From: UBA5158 sp040389045
GTDB taxonomy: Bacteria; Pseudomonadota; Gammaproteobacteria; DSM-16500
DNA: 64,000 nucleotides
NCBI GenBank assembly: GCA_040389045.1
Contig: JAZKAT010000047.1
Location: 1 to 64,000, forward strand
Direction: 5' to 3'
The notes beneath the pieces are model-generated. The model had not been told where the DNA came from, ran no database searches, and saw only the letters and a list, made by a program, of their open reading frames with translations. Within the stretch, counting starts at the first letter, position 1. The number at the start of each line of letters is the position of its first letter. The position numbers and the translations under genes were made by a program. Below, piece by piece: positions 53,469-61,550 of this stretch.

Positions 53469-54683
53469 TTACTTAACAGCAGCTACATTTTCTCTTAACT
53501 TAGCCTGAAACGCGATCAATTCACTAGCTTCATCAGTGGTAGTAGGACTGGTTGATGAATTCGGTTGAAAATCTACATTGCCTTCTGCACTTCCGCCTTG
53601 CCCTGGTAAAGACCAGTCTGCACGTGTGGGAGTACCGGTGCCGGTTGGCGCGCTGTTGCCGCTTTTGCGGATTAAGCCTAGCGTGTTACCCATTATATTG
53701 TTATTGAAAAACAGTGTGGGTGGCAAATTCAACTGGTTATTGTTGTAAGCGCCATAAGCTGCCCCATAGCCCCCCGACATAGGATAAAAAACCCCATTGC
53801 CTGTGTAGCCGCTTGAAACAACCCGGTTATTTGAGAAATTAATATCATGCCCCGCCATAATCGCAATCCCATAATTTGCGGTAGCGACAATTTGATTGTT
53901 GTAAAAATTAATAAATGCAGAAGTGGTTGCCAAGGTATCGTTGGTTGCGCCATCCACTTCCATGCCGCCAAACTGATATAAATCCTTGCCTGGCGAAGCC
54001 GGGAATGCGCCTTGTAGATAATTATCATGCACGCGCACGGGACTGCTCGCTGTTCCACTTGTTTCTGAAAATTCAAAAATTGCGCCAGTAGCGCTTTGGT
54101 TAGGTTGGTTAATCACCTGGTTCCAGGCAAATTCCATAGCCTGTACATTATAAGCATTCCCCATGTGAATCGCTTGACCGTTATACTGGCCCGATTCCGA
54201 ATAACCATTATTACCATCACTAGGACGCCCATCAATATTTAAAAAGTTATTGCCTATCACTGAAATAGTTTGGTTATGCGTATGATTACCAGTGTAACCC
54301 GATACATATAATCCAATACGCACGCCTTGAATGACGTTATAACGCATTGCTACATTAACGGGATTGGTGACGCGGAGAAAAATACCTTTTTGTTTGCCGC
54401 GCACATTTGGATTATCGGCAACAGCGGTACAATTTAAAACGGTAATATCATTTTTGCCTTGGCCGACAATAAAATCGCCACTGCTTTCCAACATTGCATT
54501 TAATATTACTACGGGCAATGTGGTAGTAATTAAAATTGCGGGTGCTGCCGGTGTCCCGGTGAAATCGCCAGTAATCACACCACCATTTGTTTGTACATAA
54601 GCATCATCAACCACTAAAGCAAAAGCGGGAGTTGTCGTGCAAATTGCGGCAACCATTGCGAGTGTCGTGTGTGTATTCTTCAT
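53469..54683 (-). CDS. Exported parallel beta-helix protein
   Basis: 404 residues. Signal peptide (TLAMVAAICTTTPAFA, cleavage before LVV). The body is a run of about 20-25-residue turns rich in Asn, Gly and Val (for example VIGNNFLNIDG, VHDNYLQG, FYNNQIVATANYGIAIMAG, FSNNRVVSSGYTG), typical of right-handed beta-helix proteins such as polysaccharide lyases, epimerases and NosD/CASH-type proteins. No catalytic set could be assigned. Placed beside the locus, it might act on the exported polymer (inference). AAGGA site; own transcription unit. Confidence 0.75.
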   Translation of the reverse strand: MKNTHTTLAMVAAICTTTPAFALVVDDAYVQTNGGVITGDFTGTPAAPAILITTTLPVVILNAMLESSGDFIVGQGKNDITVLNCTAVADNPNVRGKQKGIFLRVTNPVNVAMRYNVIQGVRIGLYVSGYTGNHTHNQTISVIGNNFLNIDGRPSDGNNGYSESGQYNGQAIHMGNAYNVQAMEFAWNQVINQPNQSATGAIFEFSETSGTASSPVRVHDNYLQGAFPASPGKDLYQFGGMEVDGATNDTLATTSAFINFYNNQIVATANYGIAIMAGHDINFSNNRVVSSGYTGNGVFYPMSGGYGAAYGAYNNNQLNLPPTLFFNNNIMGNTLGLIRKSGNSAPTGTGTPTRADWSLPGQGGSAEGNVDFQPNSSTSPTTTDEASELIAFQAKLRENVAAVK

Positions 54684-54828
54684 AATAATTCCTTATTAAA
54701 GTTTATAAACTTACTATGAATGCCTAAGCAAGTTTAAAATTCCGCAATTAGTATTCACTATTAATTATAAAAATGGTAGCGAATTCAATGGAAAGAAGCT
54801 TATTTGAGAGTTCAATAATTAAGCAAGC

Positions 54829-54848
54829 CGGCATCGCTAGCGATGCCG
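54829..54848. promoter_or_regulatory. 20-bp perfect palindrome upstream of the patatin gene
   Basis: CGGCATCGCTAGCGATGCCG reads the same on both strands, with outer GCAA (54823) and TTGC (54857) adding an imperfect extension. No loop bases and no T-tract, so it looks more like a binding site for a dimeric regulator than a terminator. It lies about 100 bp before the patatin start and 146 bp before the divergent beta-helix start. The remaining intergenic sequence (54684-54828) is AT-rich with nothing recognised. Confidence 0.55.
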
Positions 54849-54905
54849 CTAGTCTATTGCAAGATGAGGAATATAAAGGACAATTTTCTCCCCACAGATA
54901 TCGCT

Positions 54906-54944
54906 TATAATAGGTAGATAAGCCTTATAGATAAGGTACCTATT
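54906..54944 (+). promoter_or_regulatory. -10 element and overlapping inverted repeat before the patatin gene
   Basis: A perfect TATAAT (54906-54911) overlaps the left arm of AATAGGTA (54909-54916) / TACCTATT (54937-54944); a second inverted repeat, ATAAG-C-CTTAT, lies inside (54918-54928). No good -35 is seen at 16-18 nt, which suggests activator-dependent or repressed transcription. The repeat covers the expected start site and the AAGG ribosome-site candidate. Confidence 0.5.
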
Positions 54945-54947
54945 AGT

Positions 54948-56915
54948 ATGGGCATTTCATTTAAACTTCCTAAGGTTTTCAGTATTGTTGTGCCCGCCGC
55001 GCCCATTACCAAATTAGCTTTTCGGGGTGGTGGCGCGAAAGGCGCCGTGTATCCCGGTGCCATCCGCGCGCTGGAAAGATTTGGGGTATTAAAAGATATT
55101 GATACCGTAGCCGGCTCATCCGCGGGTTCTATCATTGCCATGTTTGTCGCGTTAGGGTTTAATCGCACTGAAATTGAAGCAGTATCAAGAGACTTGGATT
55201 TCTTTAAATTTTTAGATGTTTCATATAAAAATAATGTGGCTGACCGTGGTATCTGTGATGGGAAGATATTATATCAAACATTTAAAAGTCTTATTAGAAA
55301 AAAAGTTGATGAACATGTAATTCATTTACTGAAATTAGTCGGTACTGAAACGTTAGATGAAGATTTTAAAAATAACACGATAGTGAAATTAAAAAAACTA
55401 CGGAAAAAAACTATTACCTTTCATGATCTGGCTTATTTAAATAAACTTTATAAAAAATATACCAATCAAAATATTTTGAAAGATCTTATCATCACGGGCA
55501 CTAATGTAACTGATAATGAACTGGCGGTTTTTTCTGCCAAATCAACTCCTAATCTGGAAATCGCTAAAGCTATTCGTATCTCGGCTTCTTATCCTATCGT
55601 GTTCAAAGCGGTTAATTACAATGGAAAAAAATACATTGATGGTGGCGCTATGGATAATTTGCCAGTGCGGACTTTACATCAATATGGTAATGATAAAGGT
55701 TTTCAATTTTTAAATGAACGCACGCAACGTGAAGCTACCTTAAGTTTTATGCTTGGCGAAGAATCGGATCAAATTTTACATCATCCGCATAAATGGCATC
55801 GCGCAGGATTTCTCGAAACTATTAAAATGTATTTATCCAACCTGTTTCTTAAAATTAACGTGGGCACCAGTTACCTTAGTGTGCATCAGGCGTTACACGA
55901 TGATTATGGTTTACGTACTATCGTACTGCCCACGGGCAAGCTGACTACCTTATCATTTACCCTGGAAAATAAAGAAAGGGAAGATTTAAATATCCATTCC
56001 TTAGGGGCGGTTGCTGGCTATTTCGATCACCGTGAAAAAGAAGGGGTGTATTATCGGGAAGACGATTTCATGTCTTGTTTAATGCAAATTAACGATGGCG
56101 AAAAGTCTCCGCATATTTATAAATACATGGCTAGACCTTTTTTACTGGCTAACCCTGAGGCTATGCCGGAAGAAAGAGAAAAAATTAATTTTTATGTAAA
56201 ACACACGGCGGACAAGGTATTCAAATTAACCACCCAGAAAAAAAATCAAGCGCGCAAGCTGATCAATGAAGTAAATAATTTAATTTGCAGAATAGCGGAA
56301 TTGTATGAATTAAATGAAGAGCAAGACTTGGCGAACAGGCCCGCTCACACTCAGTTAAAGCAGGATAGAAAGAAAAAAATTAATGCTGGCATAAAAGAAG
56401 TCCAGAAGTTATATACAGAATATCTAGAGATAACCGATATCCAAACGGGAAAGCCATCAACAAATCCGCGTCACCGTGAAATTCTGAATGATAGATTACA
56501 ATCACAGTTACCTGTTTTTAATGAATTATTCGATTGCCTTGATTATTACAAATCCACCAAAAACCAGGGTAAACACTATAGTTCGCAAAAGGATGTCGCT
56601 GATGAGTTGATAAATACCTTAAGTTATTTTAAGTTACAGCAAAAGAAAGCCCAAATCATCCAGGTTTTAATGGATTCCAAAGTCAAATATTTTCAGCGCC
56701 GCGGAAATATTCAGTTACTTTCCGATGTGGTGCAAGGCGTACGGGACGCCCGGTCAACAGAAGATATTACCAGGGAAATTAATAAAGTAAGAAAACATTA
56801 TAAACCCCGCACATTTTTTTCATTCAAACCGGCATCTTCATTTAACACGTTAAATCAGCTTGATAAAACCTTAAAAGAAGAATACATCAATAAAACCAGA
56901 AAAAAACGCAGTTAA
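54948..56915 (+). CDS. Patatin-like phospholipase with long helical C-terminus
   Basis: 655 residues. Residues about 22-240 form the patatin domain: oxyanion loop FRGGGAKGAVYPGA, nucleophile Ser58 in GSSAG, and dyad Asp231 in IDGGAMDN, all intact, so lipid acyl hydrolase activity is expected. Residues about 240-420 are unassigned; 420-655 is strongly helical and charged (coiled coil). No signal peptide. The arrangement resembles VipD-type patatin effectors of Legionella, which carry a C-terminal host-binding domain, so an injected effector is plausible (inference). Its 3' end overlaps the helicase gene by 4 nt on the other strand. Confidence 0.88.
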   Translation: MGISFKLPKVFSIVVPAAPITKLAFRGGGAKGAVYPGAIRALERFGVLKDIDTVAGSSAGSIIAMFVALGFNRTEIEAVSRDLDFFKFLDVSYKNNVADRGICDGKILYQTFKSLIRKKVDEHVIHLLKLVGTETLDEDFKNNTIVKLKKLRKKTITFHDLAYLNKLYKKYTNQNILKDLIITGTNVTDNELAVFSAKSTPNLEIAKAIRISASYPIVFKAVNYNGKKYIDGGAMDNLPVRTLHQYGNDKGFQFLNERTQREATLSFMLGEESDQILHHPHKWHRAGFLETIKMYLSNLFLKINVGTSYLSVHQALHDDYGLRTIVLPTGKLTTLSFTLENKEREDLNIHSLGAVAGYFDHREKEGVYYREDDFMSCLMQINDGEKSPHIYKYMARPFLLANPEAMPEEREKINFYVKHTADKVFKLTTQKKNQARKLINEVNNLICRIAELYELNEEQDLANRPAHTQLKQDRKKKINAGIKEVQKLYTEYLEITDIQTGKPSTNPRHREILNDRLQSQLPVFNELFDCLDYYKSTKNQGKHYSSQKDVADELINTLSYFKLQQKKAQIIQVLMDSKVKYFQRRGNIQLLSDVVQGVRDARSTEDITREINKVRKHYKPRTFFSFKPASSFNTLNQLDKTLKEEYINKTRKKRS

Positions 56916-58135
56916 CTTTCCCGTTTTTTATGTTTTTTATGGTGCTGCGGTCGTTGCCTGCGTTGCATAGGTTTGACGGTCGCGACACTGCCAAGAGTTC
57001 TGGCGGGCGCGCTGGCCGTATAATTAAATTCTTTGACTTCACGTTGTTCTATCTTTCTGCCCAGCACCCGTTCAATCGCGCGCACTTCCGCCATATTGTC
57101 AGGCGTAATTAAGGTGAAAGCTTCACCTTCTTTCGCGGCGCGGCCAGTGCGGCCTATGCGATGTATGTAAGCTTCAACGGTGCTAGGTATATCATAATTA
57201 ATGACATGAGAAATACTGGCGACATCAATACCACGCGCCGCAATATCGGTGGCAACTAAAATTTGCAAGCTGCCGTCGCGGAAACCACTCATTGCGCTTT
57301 GGCGTTTATTTTGCGATAAATTACCTTGCAACGAAGTTGCGCGGAACCCGGCTTGTTCCAGTTTAAGCGCCACTTTTTTCGCGGTATGTTTGGTGCGGGT
57401 AAAAACCAGCACGGATTCTTTGGGCGTTTTTTGCAATAAATGAATTAACAATTCCGTTTTTAAATGTTGCGGTACGGGGAACAGTGCTTGTTTCACCGAG
57501 GTGGCGGGCACGCTGTGGCCGATTTTTACTTTCACCGGATTATGTAAAACTTCGCGTGTCAGTGCGTTAATCGCATCTGGCATGGTTGCCGAAAAGAGTA
57601 AGGTCTGACGTTGCTGCGGCAAGTATTTTAATATTTTATGGATATCAGGTAAAAATCCCATATCAAACATTTGGTCTGCTTCATCCAGTACTAAGACTTC
57701 CAGTTGTTGTAGCTTAAGGCCGTATTGTTTGAGGTGGTCTAACAAACGTCCGGGACAGGCGACAATAATTTCTACGCCGCGCGCCAGACTTTTAATTTGT
57801 GGATTAACGCTGACGCCGCCGTACACGGTAACACTATGCAGCTTGGTGCCTTTGGCTAATTCAGTGATAGCTTCGTGAATTTGTTGGGCCAATTCACGCG
57901 TAGGCGCGATGATGAGGGCGCGCACGCCGGCGCGTGGCCTGCGCATTAATTTTTGTAAAATAGGTAAGACAAAGGCCGCGGTTTTGCCGGTGCCGGTTTG
58001 TGCTAAACCCATGACATCCTTGCCTTCTAAAATAGCGGGTATGGTTTGGGCCTGAATGGGGGTAGGGGTTTCGTAACCTAATGCATGGATATTCGCTAAA
58101 AGGGTGGGGTTTAAATCGAAAGATTTGAAATTCAC
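56912..58135 (-). CDS. rhlE: DEAD-box RNA helicase (RhlE type)
   Basis: 407 residues, GTG start with TAGGAA ahead. Q-motif region GYETPTPIQAQTIP, motif I AQTGTGKT, Ia PTRELAQQ, II LDEADQ, III SAT, and C-terminal HRIGRTGR (VI). A basic tail (RRQRPQHHKKHKKRES) is typical of RhlE. Takes part in RNA remodelling and ribosome assembly. A -10-like TATAAT on the minus strand (58182-58177) could be its promoter. Housekeeping gene. Confidence 0.93.
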   Translation of the reverse strand: MNFKSFDLNPTLLANIHALGYETPTPIQAQTIPAILEGKDVMGLAQTGTGKTAAFVLPILQKLMRRPRAGVRALIIAPTRELAQQIHEAITELAKGTKLHSVTVYGGVSVNPQIKSLARGVEIIVACPGRLLDHLKQYGLKLQQLEVLVLDEADQMFDMGFLPDIHKILKYLPQQRQTLLFSATMPDAINALTREVLHNPVKVKIGHSVPATSVKQALFPVPQHLKTELLIHLLQKTPKESVLVFTRTKHTAKKVALKLEQAGFRATSLQGNLSQNKRQSAMSGFRDGSLQILVATDIAARGIDVASISHVINYDIPSTVEAYIHRIGRTGRAAKEGEAFTLITPDNMAEVRAIERVLGRKIEQREVKEFNYTASAPARTLGSVATVKPMQRRQRPQHHKKHKKRES

Positions 58136-58225
58136 AAGGTTCCTATGGGTATTTTTTATTGTAGATAGAGTAAGCTATTATACAGCAAAAGCCTCTGGTT
58201 GAGGAGTATACATTTCACTGAATTA

Positions 58226-58298
58226 CTGTCATTCCCGCCCAGGCGGGAATCCGTGGTAAATATACCCTCCCTTAGCGGTCAGGACAGGGGAATGACAG
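58226..58298. repeat. Family B repeat, partly decayed
   Basis: CTGTCATTCCCGCCCAGGCG at the left and GGGGAATGACAG at the right; the right half has lost its core. It occupies most of the space between the helicase promoter region and the Nudix gene. Confidence 0.75.
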
Positions 58299-58313
58299 GA
58301 TATAGGAGTGGCC

Positions 58314-58784
58314 ATGATCAAGTTAAAGAACTTATTTTACAAGCTCGCCAGCCTGGGCTACCGCGCCCTGCAAGCCGTGTTCGGCTTCAAAACCCTAGGC
58401 CCCCGGGCCATTATTCTGAATTCTGAGAAGCAAATTTTATTAGTCAAACATACCTATCAGCCGCACTGGTATTTGCCGGGTGGTGGGGTGAAGAAAGGCG
58501 AGTCGGTGAAAGCAGCATTGCACCGCGAATTATTGGAAGAGATTGGTTTAACCATTAAAGGCGAACCGCAATTATTTGGTATTTATCATAATACGAATAT
58601 GGGCGGCGATGATTATGCGGTGATTTATATCGTTAAAGACTTTTCGATGGTTGAGGCGTATTCACCGGAAATTGAGCAGCAAGGCTGGTTTCATTATGAT
58701 GATTTACCCGCTATGGTCAGTCCAGCGACGCAACGCAGGTTAAGAGAATATTTTTCTAATTCACCCGTGTTAGAACACTGGTAA
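58314..58784 (+). CDS. Nudix hydrolase
   Basis: 156 residues from the ATG at 58314 with AGGAG five nt upstream. The Nudix box fits GX5EX7REUXEEXGU exactly (GGVKKGE, then RELLEEIGL), so metal-dependent pyrophosphatase activity is expected. A basic, Leu-rich N-terminus (about 1-25) precedes the domain. Substrate cannot be told. Two genes follow on the same strand but spacing suggests independent transcription. Confidence 0.9.
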   Translation: MIKLKNLFYKLASLGYRALQAVFGFKTLGPRAIILNSEKQILLVKHTYQPHWYLPGGGVKKGESVKAALHRELLEEIGLTIKGEPQLFGIYHNTNMGGDDYAVIYIVKDFSMVEAYSPEIEQQGWFHYDDLPAMVSPATQRRLREYFSNSPVLEHW

Positions 58785-58836
58785 ACAATGAAATAAAGAG
58801 TAGGATATTTAAGGTTATCTACAAGGAGCAATGCAT

Positions 58837-59364
58837 ATGAAAAGGTTTTTGCATGTTTGTATCGGCATGGCGGCAATTGGTATGAGTGTTTCTGCATGGT
58901 CTGCTCCCGAAGGCGGCCCAGGTGGTGGCGGTGATCATCCCTGTAAGAAAATTGCAGAAGCTTGTAAAGCAGCCGGGTTTGTCAAAGGCGGCGGCAAGAG
59001 TGGCAATGGGATCATGGAAAATTGTATGAAACCAATTATGGAAGGCCAGAGTGCTAAGGGTGTTTCGGTAGACCCTAGTGAAGTGGCAGCTTGTAAAGTT
59101 AAAATGGCAGAAAGAGCTGCGCATGGCGGCGGGATGGCTGGCGGNNNNNNNNNNNNNNNNNNNNNNNNNNNNNNNNNNNNNNNNNNNNNNNNNNNNNNNN
59201 NNNNNNNNNNNNNNNNNNNNNNNNNNNNNNNNNNNNNNNNNNNNGGCGGGATGGCTGGCGGAATGGGTGGCGGCCAAGGTGGTCACGGCGGCGGGATGAG
59301 CGGCGGCCAAGGTGGCGGTGCTCCAAGTGGTGGCGAACCACAAGGTGGCCCAGCTCCACAATAA
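58837..59364 (+). CDS. Gly/Met-rich exported protein with conserved cysteines (contains an N gap)
   Basis: The ATG at 58837 lies eight nt after AAGGAG; an ATG at 58831 is too close to it. A signal peptide (FLHVCIGMAAIGMSVSAWSA) is followed by a Gly-rich linker, a compact part with four Cys (HPCKKIAEACKAAGF, ENCMKPIM, AACKVKM), then a Gly/Met/Gln/His tail with repeats like GGGMSGGQGG. If the 100-N gap is collapsed on its 17-nt flanking duplicate the frame is kept and the protein is about 136 residues. Periplasmic or secreted; the Cys and Met/His content would suit metal binding (inference). Strong terminator follows. Confidence 0.75.
   Translation: MKRFLHVCIGMAAIGMSVSAWSAPEGGPGGGGDHPCKKIAEACKAAGFVKGGGKSGNGIMENCMKPIMEGQSAKGVSVDPSEVAACKVKMAERAAHGGGMAGXXXXXXXXXXXXXXXXXXXXXXXXXXXXXXXXXXGGMAGGMGGGQGGHGGGMSGGQGGGAPSGGEPQGGPAPQ
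59145..59244. other. 100-N assembly gap with 17-nt identical flanks
   Basis: GGCGGGATGGCTGGCGG stands on both sides (59128-59144 and 59245-59261). Either overlapping contig ends were joined with Ns, or a tandem Gly-Met repeat was left unresolved. Removing 117 nt (39 codons) keeps the frame. Confidence 0.7.
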
Positions 59365-59374
59365 TGTTTGACTG

Positions 59375-59409
59375 CAAAGTCATGTCAGGTGGCATGACTT
59401 TGTTTTTTT
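59375..59409 (+). terminator. Rho-independent terminator
   Basis: Perfect 10-bp stem CAAAGTCATG (59375-59384) / CATGACTTTG (59393-59402), 8-nt loop, then seven T. It lies 11 nt after the Gly-rich gene's stop and just before the convergent GGDEF/EAL gene ends. Confidence 0.9.
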
Positions 59410-59421
59410 CCAGTGGCACGT

Positions 59422-61503
59422 TTATTGATGACCGGCAAGATGTTGCTGTTTAAGCAGTATTTCAGTGAGTTCTTCGGCGAGTATGGGTTTATAAAATAAA
59501 AATCCCTGGATAAGATTACAACCCTGTTTGGCTAGAAAATCATATTGTTCCTGACGCTCTACACCTTCCGCGACGACTTTAATGCCCAATGCTTTCGCCA
59601 TTTTAATACTGCTGGTAACGATAATCTGGCTGTTAACGTCTTGCGGCAGGTTTTTAATAAATTCCATATCAATTTTAATTTTATTAAAACTAAATTTTTT
59701 AAGGTTACTTAAATTGGAAAAGCCCTGGCCATAATCATCAATCGTCAGGCTCACGCCTAAGTCACGCAAATTATTAATGACTGACACCACATTATCTTTA
59801 AAAGCTTCGGTTTCAGTTAATTCCAAATCCAGTAAAGAGGGTTGTAATCCAGTGTCTTTTAAAATCTGGGTGATGGTTTTTACAATGTCGCCTCTTTCTA
59901 ATTGTTTGGCGGATAAATTGACGGAGACAATATTTTTTAAGCCCAGCTTGTACCACAAATAATTTTGCGCGCAGGCTTTGCGTAACACCCATTCACCCAA
60001 GGGGATAATGAGATTATAATCTTCCGCTACTTTGATAATTTTTGCCGGTGAAACCGGCCCTTCGGCGGGATGGGTCCAGCGTATTAACGCTTCCGTGCTG
60101 GTGATAAGCCCCGTTTTAATATCCACTAAGGGTTGATAACATAAATAAAATTCATCGGTGTTAATCGCAACCTGCATGCTTTTGCGTAATTGTACGTTAT
60201 GCTGGACATTCTCGGCGATTTGTTTGTTATAGGGTTCAAATTGATGTTCGTAATTATGTTCATTCTGTTTTTTTATGTAAAACATAGTGGAGTCAGCTTT
60301 CATCAGTAAGTCATCCGCGCTAACGCCATCTTTAGGATAAGCGCTGATACCGATGCTGACATAAAGCTGTTCTTTTTCGAAAACACTATTATGCAGAATT
60401 TCGAAAGGATTTTTAAACGCGGCAAAGACCGGTTCGATAATTTGTTTAATTTCTTCCGAGACTAGTTTTTCTATCAGGATAACGAAAACATCACTGCGGG
60501 CAATCGTAATTTTATAAGTGGTGGGGTGGGCAGCATTTTCAAGAATTTTAACCAGGCGATCGCCAACTTCTTTAATGATGGTGTCGTTGGCGTAATAACC
60601 ATAACGGTCAGTAATATTTTCCATGTTGTTAATAGAGAGACAGGCCAGTGCAAAAGTAAAATTGCCTTCTTTGGCCTTGGTTATCAATGTAGTGACATAA
60701 GGCAATAACCAGTTTTCATTCGGCAGTGTAGTCAGGATGTCGTGGGTAGCTTGATAAGTCACGGTGACTAGCGCTGAATTTAATTCTTTGGTGCGCATGG
60801 CGACTCGGTCTTCTAATTCACTATTCAAGTCTTTCAGCTGGGAATTGGTGTCGGCTAATTTATTGGCTAAAGCAATATTCGTAAAACTTAATTCCACGGA
60901 TTTTTTCATCAATTGGTAACTGACATAACTGACAATGTTCAGGAATAACAAATAAAGAATTAAAACGGCGCCGGAAAAAATATGTATGTTGGAATGGTGC
61001 AGTATGCCGTGGTTCATTTGCCAGTAAATGAATGGCAATAAGGAGCTGGCAATACCAATGGTGGAGGTCAGGAAATCAACCGAAGTGCCCAATGCTACCG
61101 AAGCCGAAATGATAATAAGAAAAAACAACACAAAGTTTTGACCCACCGCGGTGTCTGGCACCAATAACACACCCATGCTGCCCCACATGGCCGTAGAAAT
61201 TAACACGGCGGTACGGGCGACGTTTTTCCAGGGGCCGATTTGATTCAGGGAAGGATGCCGGTAGTCATAATAAATAACGAGTGCAATGCAGGCGAGATGC
61301 ACGATAGTCATGGCGGCTAGCCAGCCAAACAATAATTCTCTATCGACTAATTTGTAAAAGGCCCAGACGGGGAGTAATGCGGTAACCAGGCTGACGCTGG
61401 CAGCGTTTTTTAAGAGATGGAAATTCTTATCAGTTAAAACATAAGTTAGTTTTTGCCTGATTTCATTTTGTTCAAAGCTCGACAATTGTGGCGTTTCTTT
61501 CAT
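59422..61503 (-). CDS. Membrane GGDEF/EAL protein, probable c-di-GMP phosphodiesterase
   Basis: 693 residues. Five or six membrane helices (about 35-205), a short coiled coil (205-240), a GGDEF-type domain (about 245-415) and an EAL domain (about 430-685). The GGDEF signature is replaced by RSDVF, so cyclase activity is unlikely. The EAL domain keeps EALIRW, SVNLSAKQ, DDYGQGFSNL, KIKID, AEGVE and the QGFLF end, so it should hydrolyse c-di-GMP. Placed 48 nt after a type III polyketide synthase; co-transcription possible. AAGGA start site lies in a small hairpin. Confidence 0.92.
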   Translation of the reverse strand: MKETPQLSSFEQNEIRQKLTYVLTDKNFHLLKNAASVSLVTALLPVWAFYKLVDRELLFGWLAAMTIVHLACIALVIYYDYRHPSLNQIGPWKNVARTAVLISTAMWGSMGVLLVPDTAVGQNFVLFFLIIISASVALGTSVDFLTSTIGIASSLLPFIYWQMNHGILHHSNIHIFSGAVLILYLLFLNIVSYVSYQLMKKSVELSFTNIALANKLADTNSQLKDLNSELEDRVAMRTKELNSALVTVTYQATHDILTTLPNENWLLPYVTTLITKAKEGNFTFALACLSINNMENITDRYGYYANDTIIKEVGDRLVKILENAAHPTTYKITIARSDVFVILIEKLVSEEIKQIIEPVFAAFKNPFEILHNSVFEKEQLYVSIGISAYPKDGVSADDLLMKADSTMFYIKKQNEHNYEHQFEPYNKQIAENVQHNVQLRKSMQVAINTDEFYLCYQPLVDIKTGLITSTEALIRWTHPAEGPVSPAKIIKVAEDYNLIIPLGEWVLRKACAQNYLWYKLGLKNIVSVNLSAKQLERGDIVKTITQILKDTGLQPSLLDLELTETEAFKDNVVSVINNLRDLGVSLTIDDYGQGFSNLSNLKKFSFNKIKIDMEFIKNLPQDVNSQIIVTSSIKMAKALGIKVVAEGVERQEQYDFLAKQGCNLIQGFLFYKPILAEELTEILLKQQHLAGHQ

Positions 61504-61504
61504 A

Positions 61505-61520
61505 CCTAAATCCTTTTAGG
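61505..61520 (-). promoter_or_regulatory. Hairpin holding the ribosome site of the GGDEF/EAL gene
   Basis: On the minus strand CCTAAA-AGGA-TTTAGG folds into a 6-bp stem with the AGGA ribosome site as the loop, one base before the ATG. It could tune translation. A short stem like this can arise by chance. Confidence 0.35.
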
Positions 61521-61550
61521 ATACCAAAGCAGGTTTCACTACTTTGTCTT

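Noticed and set aside
53311..53508. Small plus-strand open frame downstream of the SIS gene
   Set aside because: It consists almost wholly of the family A repeat pair and has no ribosome site.
58819..59419. Minus-strand and alternate-frame ORFs over the Gly-rich gene
   Set aside because: Low-complexity shadows of a Gly-rich coding sequence containing a gap; the plus-strand frame has a signal peptide, ribosome site and terminator.
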